Shown: piece by piece, positions 7,457 through 16,390 of the stretch
How positions within the stretch are numbered: position 1 is the first letter of the stretch
Layout of the letters: each line of letters starts with the position of its first letter
DNA from: Thioploca ingrica
GTDB lineage: Bacteria; Pseudomonadota; Gammaproteobacteria; Beggiatoales; Beggiatoaceae
NCBI GenBank assembly: GCA_000828835.1
Contig: AP014633.1
Location: 3,100,001 to 3,164,000 of the forward strand
Reading direction: 5' to 3'
DNA: 64,000 bases
The notes under the pieces: generated by a model
Told to the model about the DNA's origin: nothing
Database searches by the model: none
The model's input: only the letters and a program-made list of their open reading frames with translations
Program-made: the position numbers and the translations under genes

Positions 7457-9529
7457 TTATTCTACTACAAGTGTCATCGGTTTACCGCTGTAGAAAATAT
7501 TACCGTTCTGCAAACGATATCCTACATAGCCAGTGAAGTGACCTGGCATACCGGCGAGTGACCCGTTAAAAACAGTAATGTCTATTTTATCGGCTAAAGT
7601 CTTGGCTGGTTCTGCCGCTGCTAAATTGGCTATGTTCCAATCCCATATTTCCCAATTATCACCATTTCTCATGTAGGCGTTTTGAGCAACTGAATTGGTA
7701 TAAACGCCAACTATAACAATTTCAGCGTCTTGACCCATATGATTGGGATCGACGTCGACAACCGAGTTTACTGAGATTATTTCGGGTTGTCGTATTTTCA
7801 TATCGTTACCACTTAAACCGGTGGTCAGTGAGGTAATCTGTCCGGTAAAGTTAGCCGTAGTGGAAATATTGCTATATTGTGGGTCAATCCCTATACCATT
7901 GGTAGTGGGAGGGAGGGTATCAATTCCATCGACGATAACCTTAGCCATCTCACTATCTACGCTACCGGTTGGATTACTAATCCGTACCCAATAAGGAGTT
8001 GTTGTGGTTAAGGGTGACGTTGTGAAAATATAGCTTGTGCCCACCGGGGTACTGGTGTCACCACTTTGTCCTTGATACCATTGATAATTGATCGGCAGCG
8101 CGACAAAAGCTCCCCATTGCTCTCCAGGCGTTCCACCTTCAACGATGTGTTGACCTTCCAAGTTATTTAATTCTACTGTTAAAGTAGCGGTTTGATTAGA
8201 AGAGATGGACTGGTTTTGTGGTTGCTGCGCGATATTAAAATCTCTGCCGAGACTTTTATTAACTTGAAAAATGAGATTACCCATTTCTCCGTTTGCTCCG
8301 CTGATATCAACATAGTAATTCACGTCTTTAGTCACCGGAACAGTCACTTGGGAGGTATTACTTTGTTCAGTAGCCATCGAATTATCATTGCAACCGAGTT
8401 CCACTAAGGAAGAACCTTGAGCTTGCCAGATAGAGAGAACCGTATCGTAACCAGAACCTGCCGTGGAGAAAGTGACGCCATCGTCGTAAGGAATACTGGG
8501 TGTAAACAGATACCAAACACTCGCCGTCGCCTCTGGAGAACAAGTTGGAACTAATTCACCCGTTTCCAGGGTGGCACCACCGGTGTATTGAACTTGGTTA
8601 TAAGGAAAAGGTTCGGTAATGGAAATCGCATTGGCTTTGTCATCGTTTGCTGGCGTTGGTGTCATATTGAAGATGAGAAGTCCAGTGGGATTAGAGGCAA
8701 TACTACTCTGAGCAGTAGCTACATTGATATAGTAAGTTTTTTTGGGTTCTAATTCCACCGCCAGTTGCGATTGAGGCATGGCATTATCATCATTACAAGC
8801 GATTTCAGTCAGCGAGTTATTATTATTGGCCCATACCGACAAAACGGTATTATAATCGGAACCAATGGTATTAAAAACAACTCGTTGGGTTGGCTGTTGT
8901 GTATGTGGTGTATATTCATACCATACCGTACCTGAAATCTCTCGTTGCGCACAACTTGCCACAGCCTCCCCAGCTTCGATACTGGCGCCTTCTGTAGCTT
9001 GGGTATGACTATAAAATAAGTCGGTATTGGGCACAATTTTTATTGCCTTGTCCCGATTGTTGTTGGTGAGTTTATTAACTAATTCCGCGTTTAAAATCAG
9101 TGTACCACTGTCACCGGTATAGCCGCTAACATTAAGGTAATAGGTTGTGTCTTTTTCTAAATGGACTCGCACTTGCGATTGTGGAGTACTGCTGTTCTCA
9201 TCATTACAACTGATTGGGGTTAATGGATGGGTTTTACCCTGCCAAACTGAAAGTACCGTATCATAACTTGAACCTAATGTATTAAAGACAATATCTTGAT
9301 TACTCGTTGGCGCATATTGATACCAAACACTGTTCTTTGCTTCAGTTGAACATCGAGGTGCAACCTCATTGGCTTCGTTACTGGCATCCACAGTATCTTG
9401 TTGGTGGGTGTAAGGGAGAGTTTTGATAGTCAGTGCAGTATTTAAATTATCATTGGGAGGCGCGGCTAATCCAATCGGAATGAACAGGGAAAAGAACAAT
9501 CCGCTGATTAACCTTATTGGAATATTCAT
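7457..9529 (-). CDS. Large exported protein with three tandem beta-sandwich repeats
   Basis: 690 residues with a signal peptide (cut near LAAPPND). Three repeats of about 130 residues start near residues 24, 157 and 293, each with the pattern ND..A..I, ASxExGExxPxC, SVWYxYTP, FNTxGSxYDTVLSVW, CNDxN and TYYxNVxG. The pattern resembles bacterial PPC-like (pre-peptidase C-terminal) beta-sandwich domains of exported enzymes. An Ig-like stretch (about 435-540: INYQWYQGQSG ... YWVRISNPTG) and a unique C-terminal region follow. No catalytic domain is visible, so it is probably an adhesin or matrix protein. Start supported by AGGAG upstream. The next gene upstream is another exported protein with its own terminator. 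Confidence 0.72.
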   Translation of the reverse strand: MNIPIRLISGLFFSLFIPIGLAAPPNDNLNTALTIKTLPYTHQQDTVDASNEANEVAPRCSTEAKNSVWYQYAPTSNQDIVFNTLGSSYDTVLSVWQGKTHPLTPISCNDENSSTPQSQVRVHLEKDTTYYLNVSGYTGDSGTLILNAELVNKLTNNNRDKAIKIVPNTDLFYSHTQATEGASIEAGEAVASCAQREISGTVWYEYTPHTQQPTQRVVFNTIGSDYNTVLSVWANNNNSLTEIACNDDNAMPQSQLAVELEPKKTYYINVATAQSSIASNPTGLLIFNMTPTPANDDKANAISITEPFPYNQVQYTGGATLETGELVPTCSPEATASVWYLFTPSIPYDDGVTFSTAGSGYDTVLSIWQAQGSSLVELGCNDNSMATEQSNTSQVTVPVTKDVNYYVDISGANGEMGNLIFQVNKSLGRDFNIAQQPQNQSISSNQTATLTVELNNLEGQHIVEGGTPGEQWGAFVALPINYQWYQGQSGDTSTPVGTSYIFTTSPLTTTTPYWVRISNPTGSVDSEMAKVIVDGIDTLPPTTNGIGIDPQYSNISTTANFTGQITSLTTGLSGNDMKIRQPEIISVNSVVDVDPNHMGQDAEIVIVGVYTNSVAQNAYMRNGDNWEIWDWNIANLAAAEPAKTLADKIDITVFNGSLAGMPGHFTGYVGYRLQNGNIFYSGKPMTLVVE

Positions 9530-9632
9530 TGTTAGTCTCCTTTTAGCTAAGCGTTATTGCTTAGTCTAATATACCATTAATTATTCCGATGGCGATTGTT
9601 CAGTTTTACTGAGTAACATAAATAAAAATAAT

Positions 9633-9651
9633 GCCGGGTTATATTCCCGGC
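9633..9651 (-). terminator. Rho-independent terminator after the beta-propeller gene
   Basis: GCCGGG-loop-CCCGGC, a 6 bp all-GC stem with a 7-base loop. On the minus strand it is followed by ATTATTTTTATTT. It lies 47 bp beyond the stop of the gene at 9698-11344 and so separates it from the next exported-protein gene. Confidence 0.8.
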
Positions 9652-9697
9652 AAGATTTAAATCATTTAACCAATTCTTGTTATGATATTATCAACAC

Positions 9698-11344
9698 TCA
9701 GCAATGGGGTAAATCGCCTACGATAGCAATACCATCATTACTACATTCAGTAAAGGTATAGGCGACGAACCGACCAACCATATCTGCTGGCTTGGTAAAG
9801 CTAAATCCATAAGTATAAAGACCAAGTTTTTCATGCTTGGTAAGATGTAAACCAACTTCAAAATTAAGACCCATCGCTTTGAGTTGTGCTTCAGTTAAGT
9901 CTTGGTAGTTATCCCCTGGCACTTTGGTAGCTGTTCCAATTGACATCTCAAGATCTCGAAAACCCTTCATTTCAAAGTAATTAGTAGGCAATTTAAGATC
10001 AGCCATTGTGGCTTCAGGACCAATAATCGTCAAATAAGTATCAAGCCGAGTGTGACCATAATTTTGCTTGGTAACGTCTATCAATTCAGGTTTTGTATAT
10101 AGACCCACTTCTCCTGCTGGTAAAGCGGAATCATTGTCGGGTGCGAAACGAACGGCATATTTTTTACCGTTAAAATCCATAACGAAATCACTTAATGAGA
10201 TATTTCCATCCTCGACTTTGTGACGGCCGGCCAAATTATCAGGAACATTCCAGCCTGTGGCTGGCATACCGGCATTAATAGCTACTATAAGCGTGTCCCC
10301 CTCTTGTTTTATAGCCATGCCATAAATCTCCAGTGCTGGGTACCCGGTGGCATCCTTAAAGGAATCCTTGGCATACTCCCACTCCGTAGAGGGAGGATTT
10401 GGACAAGGTGCACACACGCCAAGTGCTTCTATATCATCATAAGGTGCGTCGGCAGTCACGTGGTAACTGGGATCCGCTATCGGAGTGATTGCACAAGTCA
10501 CTGGGTCAATTGTTGCTAAAATTGGCTTATTATTACTGTTATGATAGCCGAGCACTAAAGAGCCATCTTCAGCCATTTCTAGCGCCTCAATTTCTCCTAG
10601 TGAGCCTATCACGTTGTGACAAATTTCATTCAGTGTATTGGTTAATACGTCATAAGCAAATAATTCATGTGGTACATTATTATCACCTCCTGGCTCAGGC
10701 AGGGTAGCCATACCCGCCGTGTAAGAAATAGAAGGGCTCGAACCTCCATGCAGATTTTCCACGACATAAAGTATAGTGCCATCATTATTCCAAGTCAGAT
10801 CTTCCATTTCTCCCGGGCGGGCGATGACCAATTGCGCTATACTTGAAGGAAGCGCAAACTTAATCAAACCCGCATCTTGTGCCCATCCCCACAAGCTCCC
10901 ATCAGCAGGATTGAAAGAGAGACCATCTATCTCCGCAAAGCCGGTAGGACCAATTTCAGTTAAATCGCCGTTGACAGGATCAATTTTATAAAGATATCCT
11001 GCTTTCGTCACATCTGCAGTGTTATCTCCAGACGCACCATAAATTTCTCCAGTAGCAGAAACATCTAGAGCTTCTATATCATAACCATAATGAGTTGGAC
11101 CAATTTGTTCAATTTGATAGTTATTACGGGGATCTATTCTAAGTATCTGTGAATCATTTAACAGGGCATCATTCACACCATAAATGTAATCACAAGTTGT
11201 TGGCGGAGCTGTGAATATTGCGTCCATATTTCCCGCCATCAATGGGCTAGCGCCCATAGCCAGGGTCAAAGACGCACTACTGACGATTAGACATTTTAAT
11301 ATGGCTTGTCGTAATTCAGTTCTAGGTAGAGGTTGCTTATGCAT
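9698..11344 (-). CDS. Exported beta-propeller-like surface protein
   Basis: 548 residues. A long N-terminal signal (about 38 residues, cut near LMAGN) is followed by about 280 residues with propeller-type repeats of the pattern L(Y/A)xIDPxxxxxTxIGP ... xIEALxxxxDGxLxG (for example LYKIDPVNGDLTEIGP and DIEALGVCAPCP). The C-terminal half, from TEWEYAKDSFKDATGYPALEIYGMAIKQ, is a second beta-rich domain of the kind seen in exported cyanobacterial surface proteins, though no PEP-CTERM sorting tail is present here. Cysteines are few and mostly near domain edges. Start supported by AGGAGG. Function unknown; surface display or matrix role inferred. Confidence 0.68.
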   Translation of the reverse strand: MHKQPLPRTELRQAILKCLIVSSASLTLAMGASPLMAGNMDAIFTAPPTTCDYIYGVNDALLNDSQILRIDPRNNYQIEQIGPTHYGYDIEALDVSATGEIYGASGDNTADVTKAGYLYKIDPVNGDLTEIGPTGFAEIDGLSFNPADGSLWGWAQDAGLIKFALPSSIAQLVIARPGEMEDLTWNNDGTILYVVENLHGGSSPSISYTAGMATLPEPGGDNNVPHELFAYDVLTNTLNEICHNVIGSLGEIEALEMAEDGSLVLGYHNSNNKPILATIDPVTCAITPIADPSYHVTADAPYDDIEALGVCAPCPNPPSTEWEYAKDSFKDATGYPALEIYGMAIKQEGDTLIVAINAGMPATGWNVPDNLAGRHKVEDGNISLSDFVMDFNGKKYAVRFAPDNDSALPAGEVGLYTKPELIDVTKQNYGHTRLDTYLTIIGPEATMADLKLPTNYFEMKGFRDLEMSIGTATKVPGDNYQDLTEAQLKAMGLNFEVGLHLTKHEKLGLYTYGFSFTKPADMVGRFVAYTFTECSNDGIAIVGDLPHC

Positions 11345-12251
11345 TTTAAATTCCTCCTAATAACGAGCGGTTATTTAAATAGGTTACCAATTATAAAATT
11401 CTTTAATTACCAATAATCGGGTTTAATTAAGTTCAGTGAGCTTAGGCTGCATTCATCCTATTCACAGCGAAATTCGTTCCTCTTTTATTAACAGATTGTT
11501 TCTATTAACTATCAGTTAAATTACACTCCCTATCTAAAATGCAAATTTCGCAAAATGCAAAGCAAAATGAAAAAATTTTTTCTTCAAGAAATCATCTTTT
11601 TTTCAATCTAACACTCAAGAGAAAACCAGAATTTTATATTCATCTTAAGTTTCTCTAGTTAGTTGAATTCATTTTACTTTAGTGAATGCCCTAACCCGTA
11701 GGTAACTCACTCTCAATTTGAGAGTAACAACATTACATAGTATACCTCATAGGGAAACGGTAAACTAGTGAAAACGTCACTAACTATTTTAGTGTAAATA
11801 ATTTTTAATTATAGCAATTTTATTTAGTTATGTCTAATATTTTTCCGACTACTTTTGGAAAACTTAATACTAAGTTACTAAAATAGAATACTATTCATCA
11901 TAAACTTTGTTTTTGGGAGAAAGAAGAGGCAGGCAAAATTTTGGGTAGGCAAGCATAGTCATTAAAGACTAAAAATGCCGGGAAATCAAGTTTTTTAGCA
12001 AAAATCATCCTAATGTTTTAACAGCCTGGCAATTTTCTTATTTAAGTTTAAGAATGGCTAATTCATTTAATATGGAGCTAATCGTAGTTGACTATTTTTT
12101 GTGGTAATTTCACTTTAGTTTAGAAATCGATAAAATGGGTTTTATGACAATACCAGTTATCGTGGTTGCTCATTAACAACAGATTCCATTGACAAAAGAT
12201 GAGCCATGAGTTCTTATAACAATTTTATTGAGGACAAATAAGGAAATATTC
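11345..12251. other. AT-rich 900 bp spacer with an operator-like palindrome
   Basis: No open frame or RNA gene is convincing here. It separates the minus-strand exported-protein genes from the plus-strand rsmB operon, so it must hold divergent promoters. One perfect palindrome, ACTCTCAA-T-TTGAGAGT, lies at 11709-11725 and looks like a dimeric regulator site. The rest is AT-rich, with several A/T tracts that may bend DNA. Confidence 0.5.
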
Positions 12252-13616
12252 ATGGATGCTCGTAGCGCAGCAACCCAAATATTAACTCAAGTGATTGGCG
12301 AACGACGTTCTTTATCTCATTGTTTGGAAACGCAACTTCCCTTATTAAAGGATTCTCGTGAACGAGCATTGGCCCAAGAACTGTGTTATGGCGTGTTACG
12401 TTGGCTTCCCCGACTGCAGGCATTATTGAACTGCTTATTGCATAAACCACTTCGGACTAAAGATGATGATATTCAAGTTTTATTATTGATAGGCTTATAT
12501 CAACACCTTTATTTACAGATTCCGCCTTATGCCGCGACGGCTGCAACAGTCGAGGTAACCCGTACTTTGAAAAAAGACTGGGCTAGTGGCTTAGTTAATG
12601 CCATATTGCGCCATTTTCAGCGACAACGGGAACAATTACTTGAGCAAATAGATGTTAATTTGAGTGTAAAATTCGCACATCCACCTTGGTTACTCGAACG
12701 TCTACAAACAAGTTGGCCACATCATTGGGAAAGCTTATTGCAGGCTAATAATAGCCATCCGCCGGTAACCTTACGAGTGAATGCACGTTGTTTATCGCGG
12801 GAAGCTTATTTAGCACATTTACAGCAAGCCAATATCGTAGCGGAATTAACTCCTTACACTGATTATGGGGTTACCATTCAGCAACTGCCAGTGACTTTAG
12901 ATTTAGAAGAAAAGCTTAACCTGCTAAAATTCGTACCCGATAAAATGGGAAACTGGATTACTCATTTACCGGGTTTTAACCAAGGTTGGGTATCCGTACA
13001 AGATGGTGCTGCACAATTAGCCGCCCCTTTACTGGATGTCCCCGTTGGCGCACGAGTATTGGATGCTTGTGCGGCACCCGGTGGTAAAACTGCCCATCTA
13101 TTAGAACACTATAACAATATAGGTACCTTATTCGCTTTAGATAATCAGTCCGCGAGAATCAAGAAATTAGAAGATACTTTGCGGCGGTTACAGTTAACTG
13201 CAACTATCCGTTGTGCTGATGCGACCCAACCTCACACTTGGTGGGATGGTAACCCCTTTGAGCGAATTTTACTGGATGTCCCTTGTTCTGCCAGTGGTGT
13301 TATTCGCCGCCATCCTGACATCAAATATTTACGTCAGCCTAGCGATATCACTATGTTAAGCGATCAACAACAACGTTTGCTCGAAGCATTATGGCCTTTA
13401 CTTAAACCTGGAGGAAAATTGTTGTACGTGACGTGTTCGGTTTTTGCTGAGGAAAATGAGTTACAAATTGAAAAATTTTTAACGACACAAGCGGATGCCT
13501 ATGAAAACCGATTAGTTGCGCCATGGGGTCATGCCTTATCGAGAGGCAGACAAATTCTACCCGGTGAAAATAATGCCGATGGTTTTTATTATGCTTGTTT
13601 AACTAAAACCACTTGA
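12252..13616 (+). CDS. rsmB: RsmB, 16S rRNA m5C967 methyltransferase
   Basis: 454 residues from the ATG at 12252, preceded by AAGGA; an in-frame TTG 24 bp upstream is less likely. The N-terminal NusB-like RNA-binding domain (about 1-140) is followed by a Rossmann methyltransferase with the SAM motif CAAPGGKT, the PCSASGVIRRHPDIK motif (motif IV) and the TCSVFAEEN motif that carries the catalytic Cys. It methylates C967 of 16S rRNA. It is the first gene of a run continuing with DUF4390, ntrY-like and ntrX-like genes, an order common in beta- and gammaproteobacteria. Confidence 0.95.
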   Translation: MDARSAATQILTQVIGERRSLSHCLETQLPLLKDSRERALAQELCYGVLRWLPRLQALLNCLLHKPLRTKDDDIQVLLLIGLYQHLYLQIPPYAATAATVEVTRTLKKDWASGLVNAILRHFQRQREQLLEQIDVNLSVKFAHPPWLLERLQTSWPHHWESLLQANNSHPPVTLRVNARCLSREAYLAHLQQANIVAELTPYTDYGVTIQQLPVTLDLEEKLNLLKFVPDKMGNWITHLPGFNQGWVSVQDGAAQLAAPLLDVPVGARVLDACAAPGGKTAHLLEHYNNIGTLFALDNQSARIKKLEDTLRRLQLTATIRCADATQPHTWWDGNPFERILLDVPCSASGVIRRHPDIKYLRQPSDITMLSDQQQRLLEALWPLLKPGGKLLYVTCSVFAEENELQIEKFLTTQADAYENRLVAPWGHALSRGRQILPGENNADGFYYACLTKTT

Positions 13617-13640
13617 ATTCTGTTAACTCATTTCATTAGG

Positions 13641-14249
13641 ATGATTGATTTTATAAAATTCATGAGAGAAATTGCTCGGTTTATCTCTCTCAAATTGATA
13701 TTAATCGGCTTAAGCCTATTACTATTATCCAATTTAGTTTATGGAGAATTTTCAATCAATTATGCTCAAACTCGGTTAGTCGATAATTTGTATTTATTAG
13801 ATGCACAATTAAATTATGAACTGCCAGAAGTCCCTCTAGAAGCCTTGCAAAATGGAGTAGCACTGACCTTTGTTATCACCATTTTAGTCGAGCGGGAACG
13901 TTGGTATCTGTGGGATGAACGCATTGCCGCATTGAAACAGCGTTATCAACTTAAATATCATGCTTTTAGCAAACAGTATGTTCTCACTTATTTGAATACC
14001 GGTATTCAAGAAACTTTTCCTACTTTAGAAGCGATTTTAACTCAATTGGGCCAGTTGGAAGATTTTCCTTTATTAGATAAACATTTGGTTGAAGCGAATG
14101 AAGTTTATTGGGTTCATTTACAAACTTATTTAGATATTGAATCTTTACCGGTTCCTTTACGTCCTATCGCCTATCTTTCTTCACAATGGCGCTTAAATAG
14201 CAATTGGTATTTATGTCCTTTACAGTCTCCCAAATCAGAACCGGGTTAA
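13641..14249 (+). CDS. DUF4390 family protein
   Basis: 202 residues. A hydrophobic N-terminal segment (about 20-36) acts as signal or anchor and is followed by a beta-rich domain with the family pattern: NYAQTRLVDNLYLLDAQLNY, then LQNGVALTF, LVERERWYLWDE and YHAFSKQYVL. DUF4390 proteins are typically encoded between rsmB and an NtrY-type kinase, exactly as here, so a periplasmic role linked to that kinase is plausible. Its end overlaps the start of the kinase gene by about 37 bp in another frame, which implies translational coupling. Biochemical function unknown. Confidence 0.8.
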   Translation: MIDFIKFMREIARFISLKLILIGLSLLLLSNLVYGEFSINYAQTRLVDNLYLLDAQLNYELPEVPLEALQNGVALTFVITILVERERWYLWDERIAALKQRYQLKYHAFSKQYVLTYLNTGIQETFPTLEAILTQLGQLEDFPLLDKHLVEANEVYWVHLQTYLDIESLPVPLRPIAYLSSQWRLNSNWYLCPLQSPKSEPG

Positions 14250-16354
14250 ATATCAGTGTCACTATCGCTTTTTTTGGAACGCTGTTGGGTTCCTTATTGA
14301 TGATTGCTGAGGCACTCAGAAATTCTGAACATTTTGAACATTTATATTCAATTTTATTACTGATCAATGCGGGTGCATTATTTGGTTTATTAACTTTAGT
14401 TAGCCTGAATGTACACGCTTTGCTGCGTCAAGTTTATAAAGGCAGAGCCGGGGCGCGACTTACTATGCGCTTGGTGAGTTTGATGGTGATACTCTCTACA
14501 GTCCCGGTACTGATTGTTTATTATTTCTCTTTAGAATTCGTCAATCAACGTTTAGATAATTGGTTCAATGTGAATATAGAAATCGCTTTAGAGTTAAGTC
14601 GTGCTGCGCTTAATGACCGCCTGAGTGAAGCTTTCAAACAAGCCAATGCCATTGCCAATGAAATAACCCTGCTGGAAGATAATGTTTTGGCTATACAATT
14701 AAACGAATTACGCAATCAGAGCGGTGCTTTAGAATTAACCTTATTAGCCACTAATGGGCAAATTATTGCTTCAAGTAGTGCTGATACCAGCCAATTATTG
14801 CCACATCGTCTCGATGAAAACCTATTACTGCAATTCAAACGCCGTAGCGACTATATTAGTTCAGAACCCCTGTTAGAACAAGGCTTAATTCGGGTCATTC
14901 TCAAATTAGGACAAGATCATCAAGACCGGATACTCTATGCGTTATTTTTCATGACAGATCGCGTGCGTGAATTAGCTAGAAACGTGGAAGCCTATAAAGA
15001 ACGTGCTTATTTGCATCAGCCCTTCAAACTCAGTTTAAACTTGGTGTTATCTTTAGTGTTACTCCTCAGTTTATTTGGTGCAGTGTGGATGGCGCTGTTT
15101 GCTGCCCGTCGTTTTGTTGAACCTTTAAGTCACTTGGCGGAAGGAACTCAAGCGGTAGCGGAGGGTAATTATGAAAAACAATTGCCGGTTAGCCAATTAG
15201 ATGAATTGGGTTTTTTAGTTCAATCTTTTAATGAAATGACTAAAAAAATTGCTCAAGCCCGTAATGAAGTCGAAAGTAGTCAACAGTTAGCAGAGAGTCA
15301 ACGGATTTATTTAGAGACGGTGCTTGAGCATTTATCGTCTGGGGTTATTGCTTTTGATCACCAACATTGTTTACGAACCGCTAACGCCGCCGCTGATCAA
15401 ATTTTAGGGTTACCTTTGACTCAATTACTTAGCAATACCCTGATTCAGTTACAAAATGATTACCCCATGTTGTGCTCTTTGTGTACAGCTATTCAGCCCT
15501 ATTTAAAGAATCATGCTCAAAATTGGCGAGAAGAGATGACTTTCTTTGGTAACACCGGTCGCAAAATTTTAATTTGTCGAGGGACTCGATTACAACTGTC
15601 GTCAACCGCCGGGTATCAAGAAGGATATGTCGTGGTATTTGACGATGTGACTGCTTTAGTCACCGCTCAACGTGCGGCTGCTTGGAGTGAGGTTGCCCGT
15701 CGGTTAGCTCACGAAATCAAAAATCCTTTAACCCCCATTCAGCTTTCTGCCGAACGGTTACGGCATAAGTATTTACCTCGCTTGTCAGCAAGCGAAGCGG
15801 ATATTTTAGATCGGATGACACATACCATTATCCAACAAGTTGAAGCGATGAAAGAAATGGTCAATGCTTTTGCAGATTATGCTAAAACCCCCGTTATGCA
15901 GCGGCGTACTTTCGATCTTAATGAATTAATTAGGGAAGTACTTGATTTATATCATCACATTCCCATTCCAATGACGACTCAGTTAGCAGAAATACCGCTC
16001 ATTTGGGCTGACCGTGGACATCTACGGCAGGTGTTACACAATCTCCTCAAAAATGCGCTGGAGGTACCGGCTAACGATAATGCTATCACGATTACAACCC
16101 GTTATTTGACAGAATCAAGCTTTGAATGTATAGAATTACGTATTCAGGATCAGGGACCAGGCATCCCGGCAGAATTACAGGAGCAAGTCTTTGAACCTTA
16201 TTTTACGACCAAATCTAAAGGGACTGGTCTAGGTTTAGCGATTGTGAAAAAAATTATTGAAGAACAGGGTGGGATTGTTTGGATAGAAAATCATCCCGGT
16301 GCTTGTATAATTATCCGGTTACCGCTAGGAACTGAAGTCCTGCCGGTCAATTAA
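14213..16354 (+). CDS. NtrY-like membrane sensor histidine kinase
   Basis: 713 residues from the ATG at 14213, which lies inside the end of the DUF4390 gene; the ribosome site is weak, so a TTG 9 bp earlier cannot be excluded. Order: two N-terminal membrane helices, an extracytoplasmic sensor region (about 100-265), a third hydrophobic segment (about 270-300), HAMP (RRFVEPLSHLAEGTQAVAEGNY), a PAS domain, HisKA with the phospho-acceptor in AHEIKNPLTPIQLSAERL, and HATPase with N box (LLKNALEV), DQGPGIP and GTGLGLAIVKKI. NtrY-type kinases respond to nitrogen or redox state. Partner regulator is the next gene. Confidence 0.9.
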   Translation: MSFTVSQIRTGLNISVTIAFFGTLLGSLLMIAEALRNSEHFEHLYSILLLINAGALFGLLTLVSLNVHALLRQVYKGRAGARLTMRLVSLMVILSTVPVLIVYYFSLEFVNQRLDNWFNVNIEIALELSRAALNDRLSEAFKQANAIANEITLLEDNVLAIQLNELRNQSGALELTLLATNGQIIASSSADTSQLLPHRLDENLLLQFKRRSDYISSEPLLEQGLIRVILKLGQDHQDRILYALFFMTDRVRELARNVEAYKERAYLHQPFKLSLNLVLSLVLLLSLFGAVWMALFAARRFVEPLSHLAEGTQAVAEGNYEKQLPVSQLDELGFLVQSFNEMTKKIAQARNEVESSQQLAESQRIYLETVLEHLSSGVIAFDHQHCLRTANAAADQILGLPLTQLLSNTLIQLQNDYPMLCSLCTAIQPYLKNHAQNWREEMTFFGNTGRKILICRGTRLQLSSTAGYQEGYVVVFDDVTALVTAQRAAAWSEVARRLAHEIKNPLTPIQLSAERLRHKYLPRLSASEADILDRMTHTIIQQVEAMKEMVNAFADYAKTPVMQRRTFDLNELIREVLDLYHHIPIPMTTQLAEIPLIWADRGHLRQVLHNLLKNALEVPANDNAITITTRYLTESSFECIELRIQDQGPGIPAELQEQVFEPYFTTKSKGTGLGLAIVKKIIEEQGGIVWIENHPGACIIIRLPLGTEVLPVN

Positions 16355-16390
16355 CTTACCGTCCATTTTCTCAAGCAAGTTGAAACGAGC

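Noticed and set aside
13621..13665. Possible terminator between rsmB and the DUF4390 gene
   Set aside because: No GC stem; spacing of 24 bp suggests an operon.
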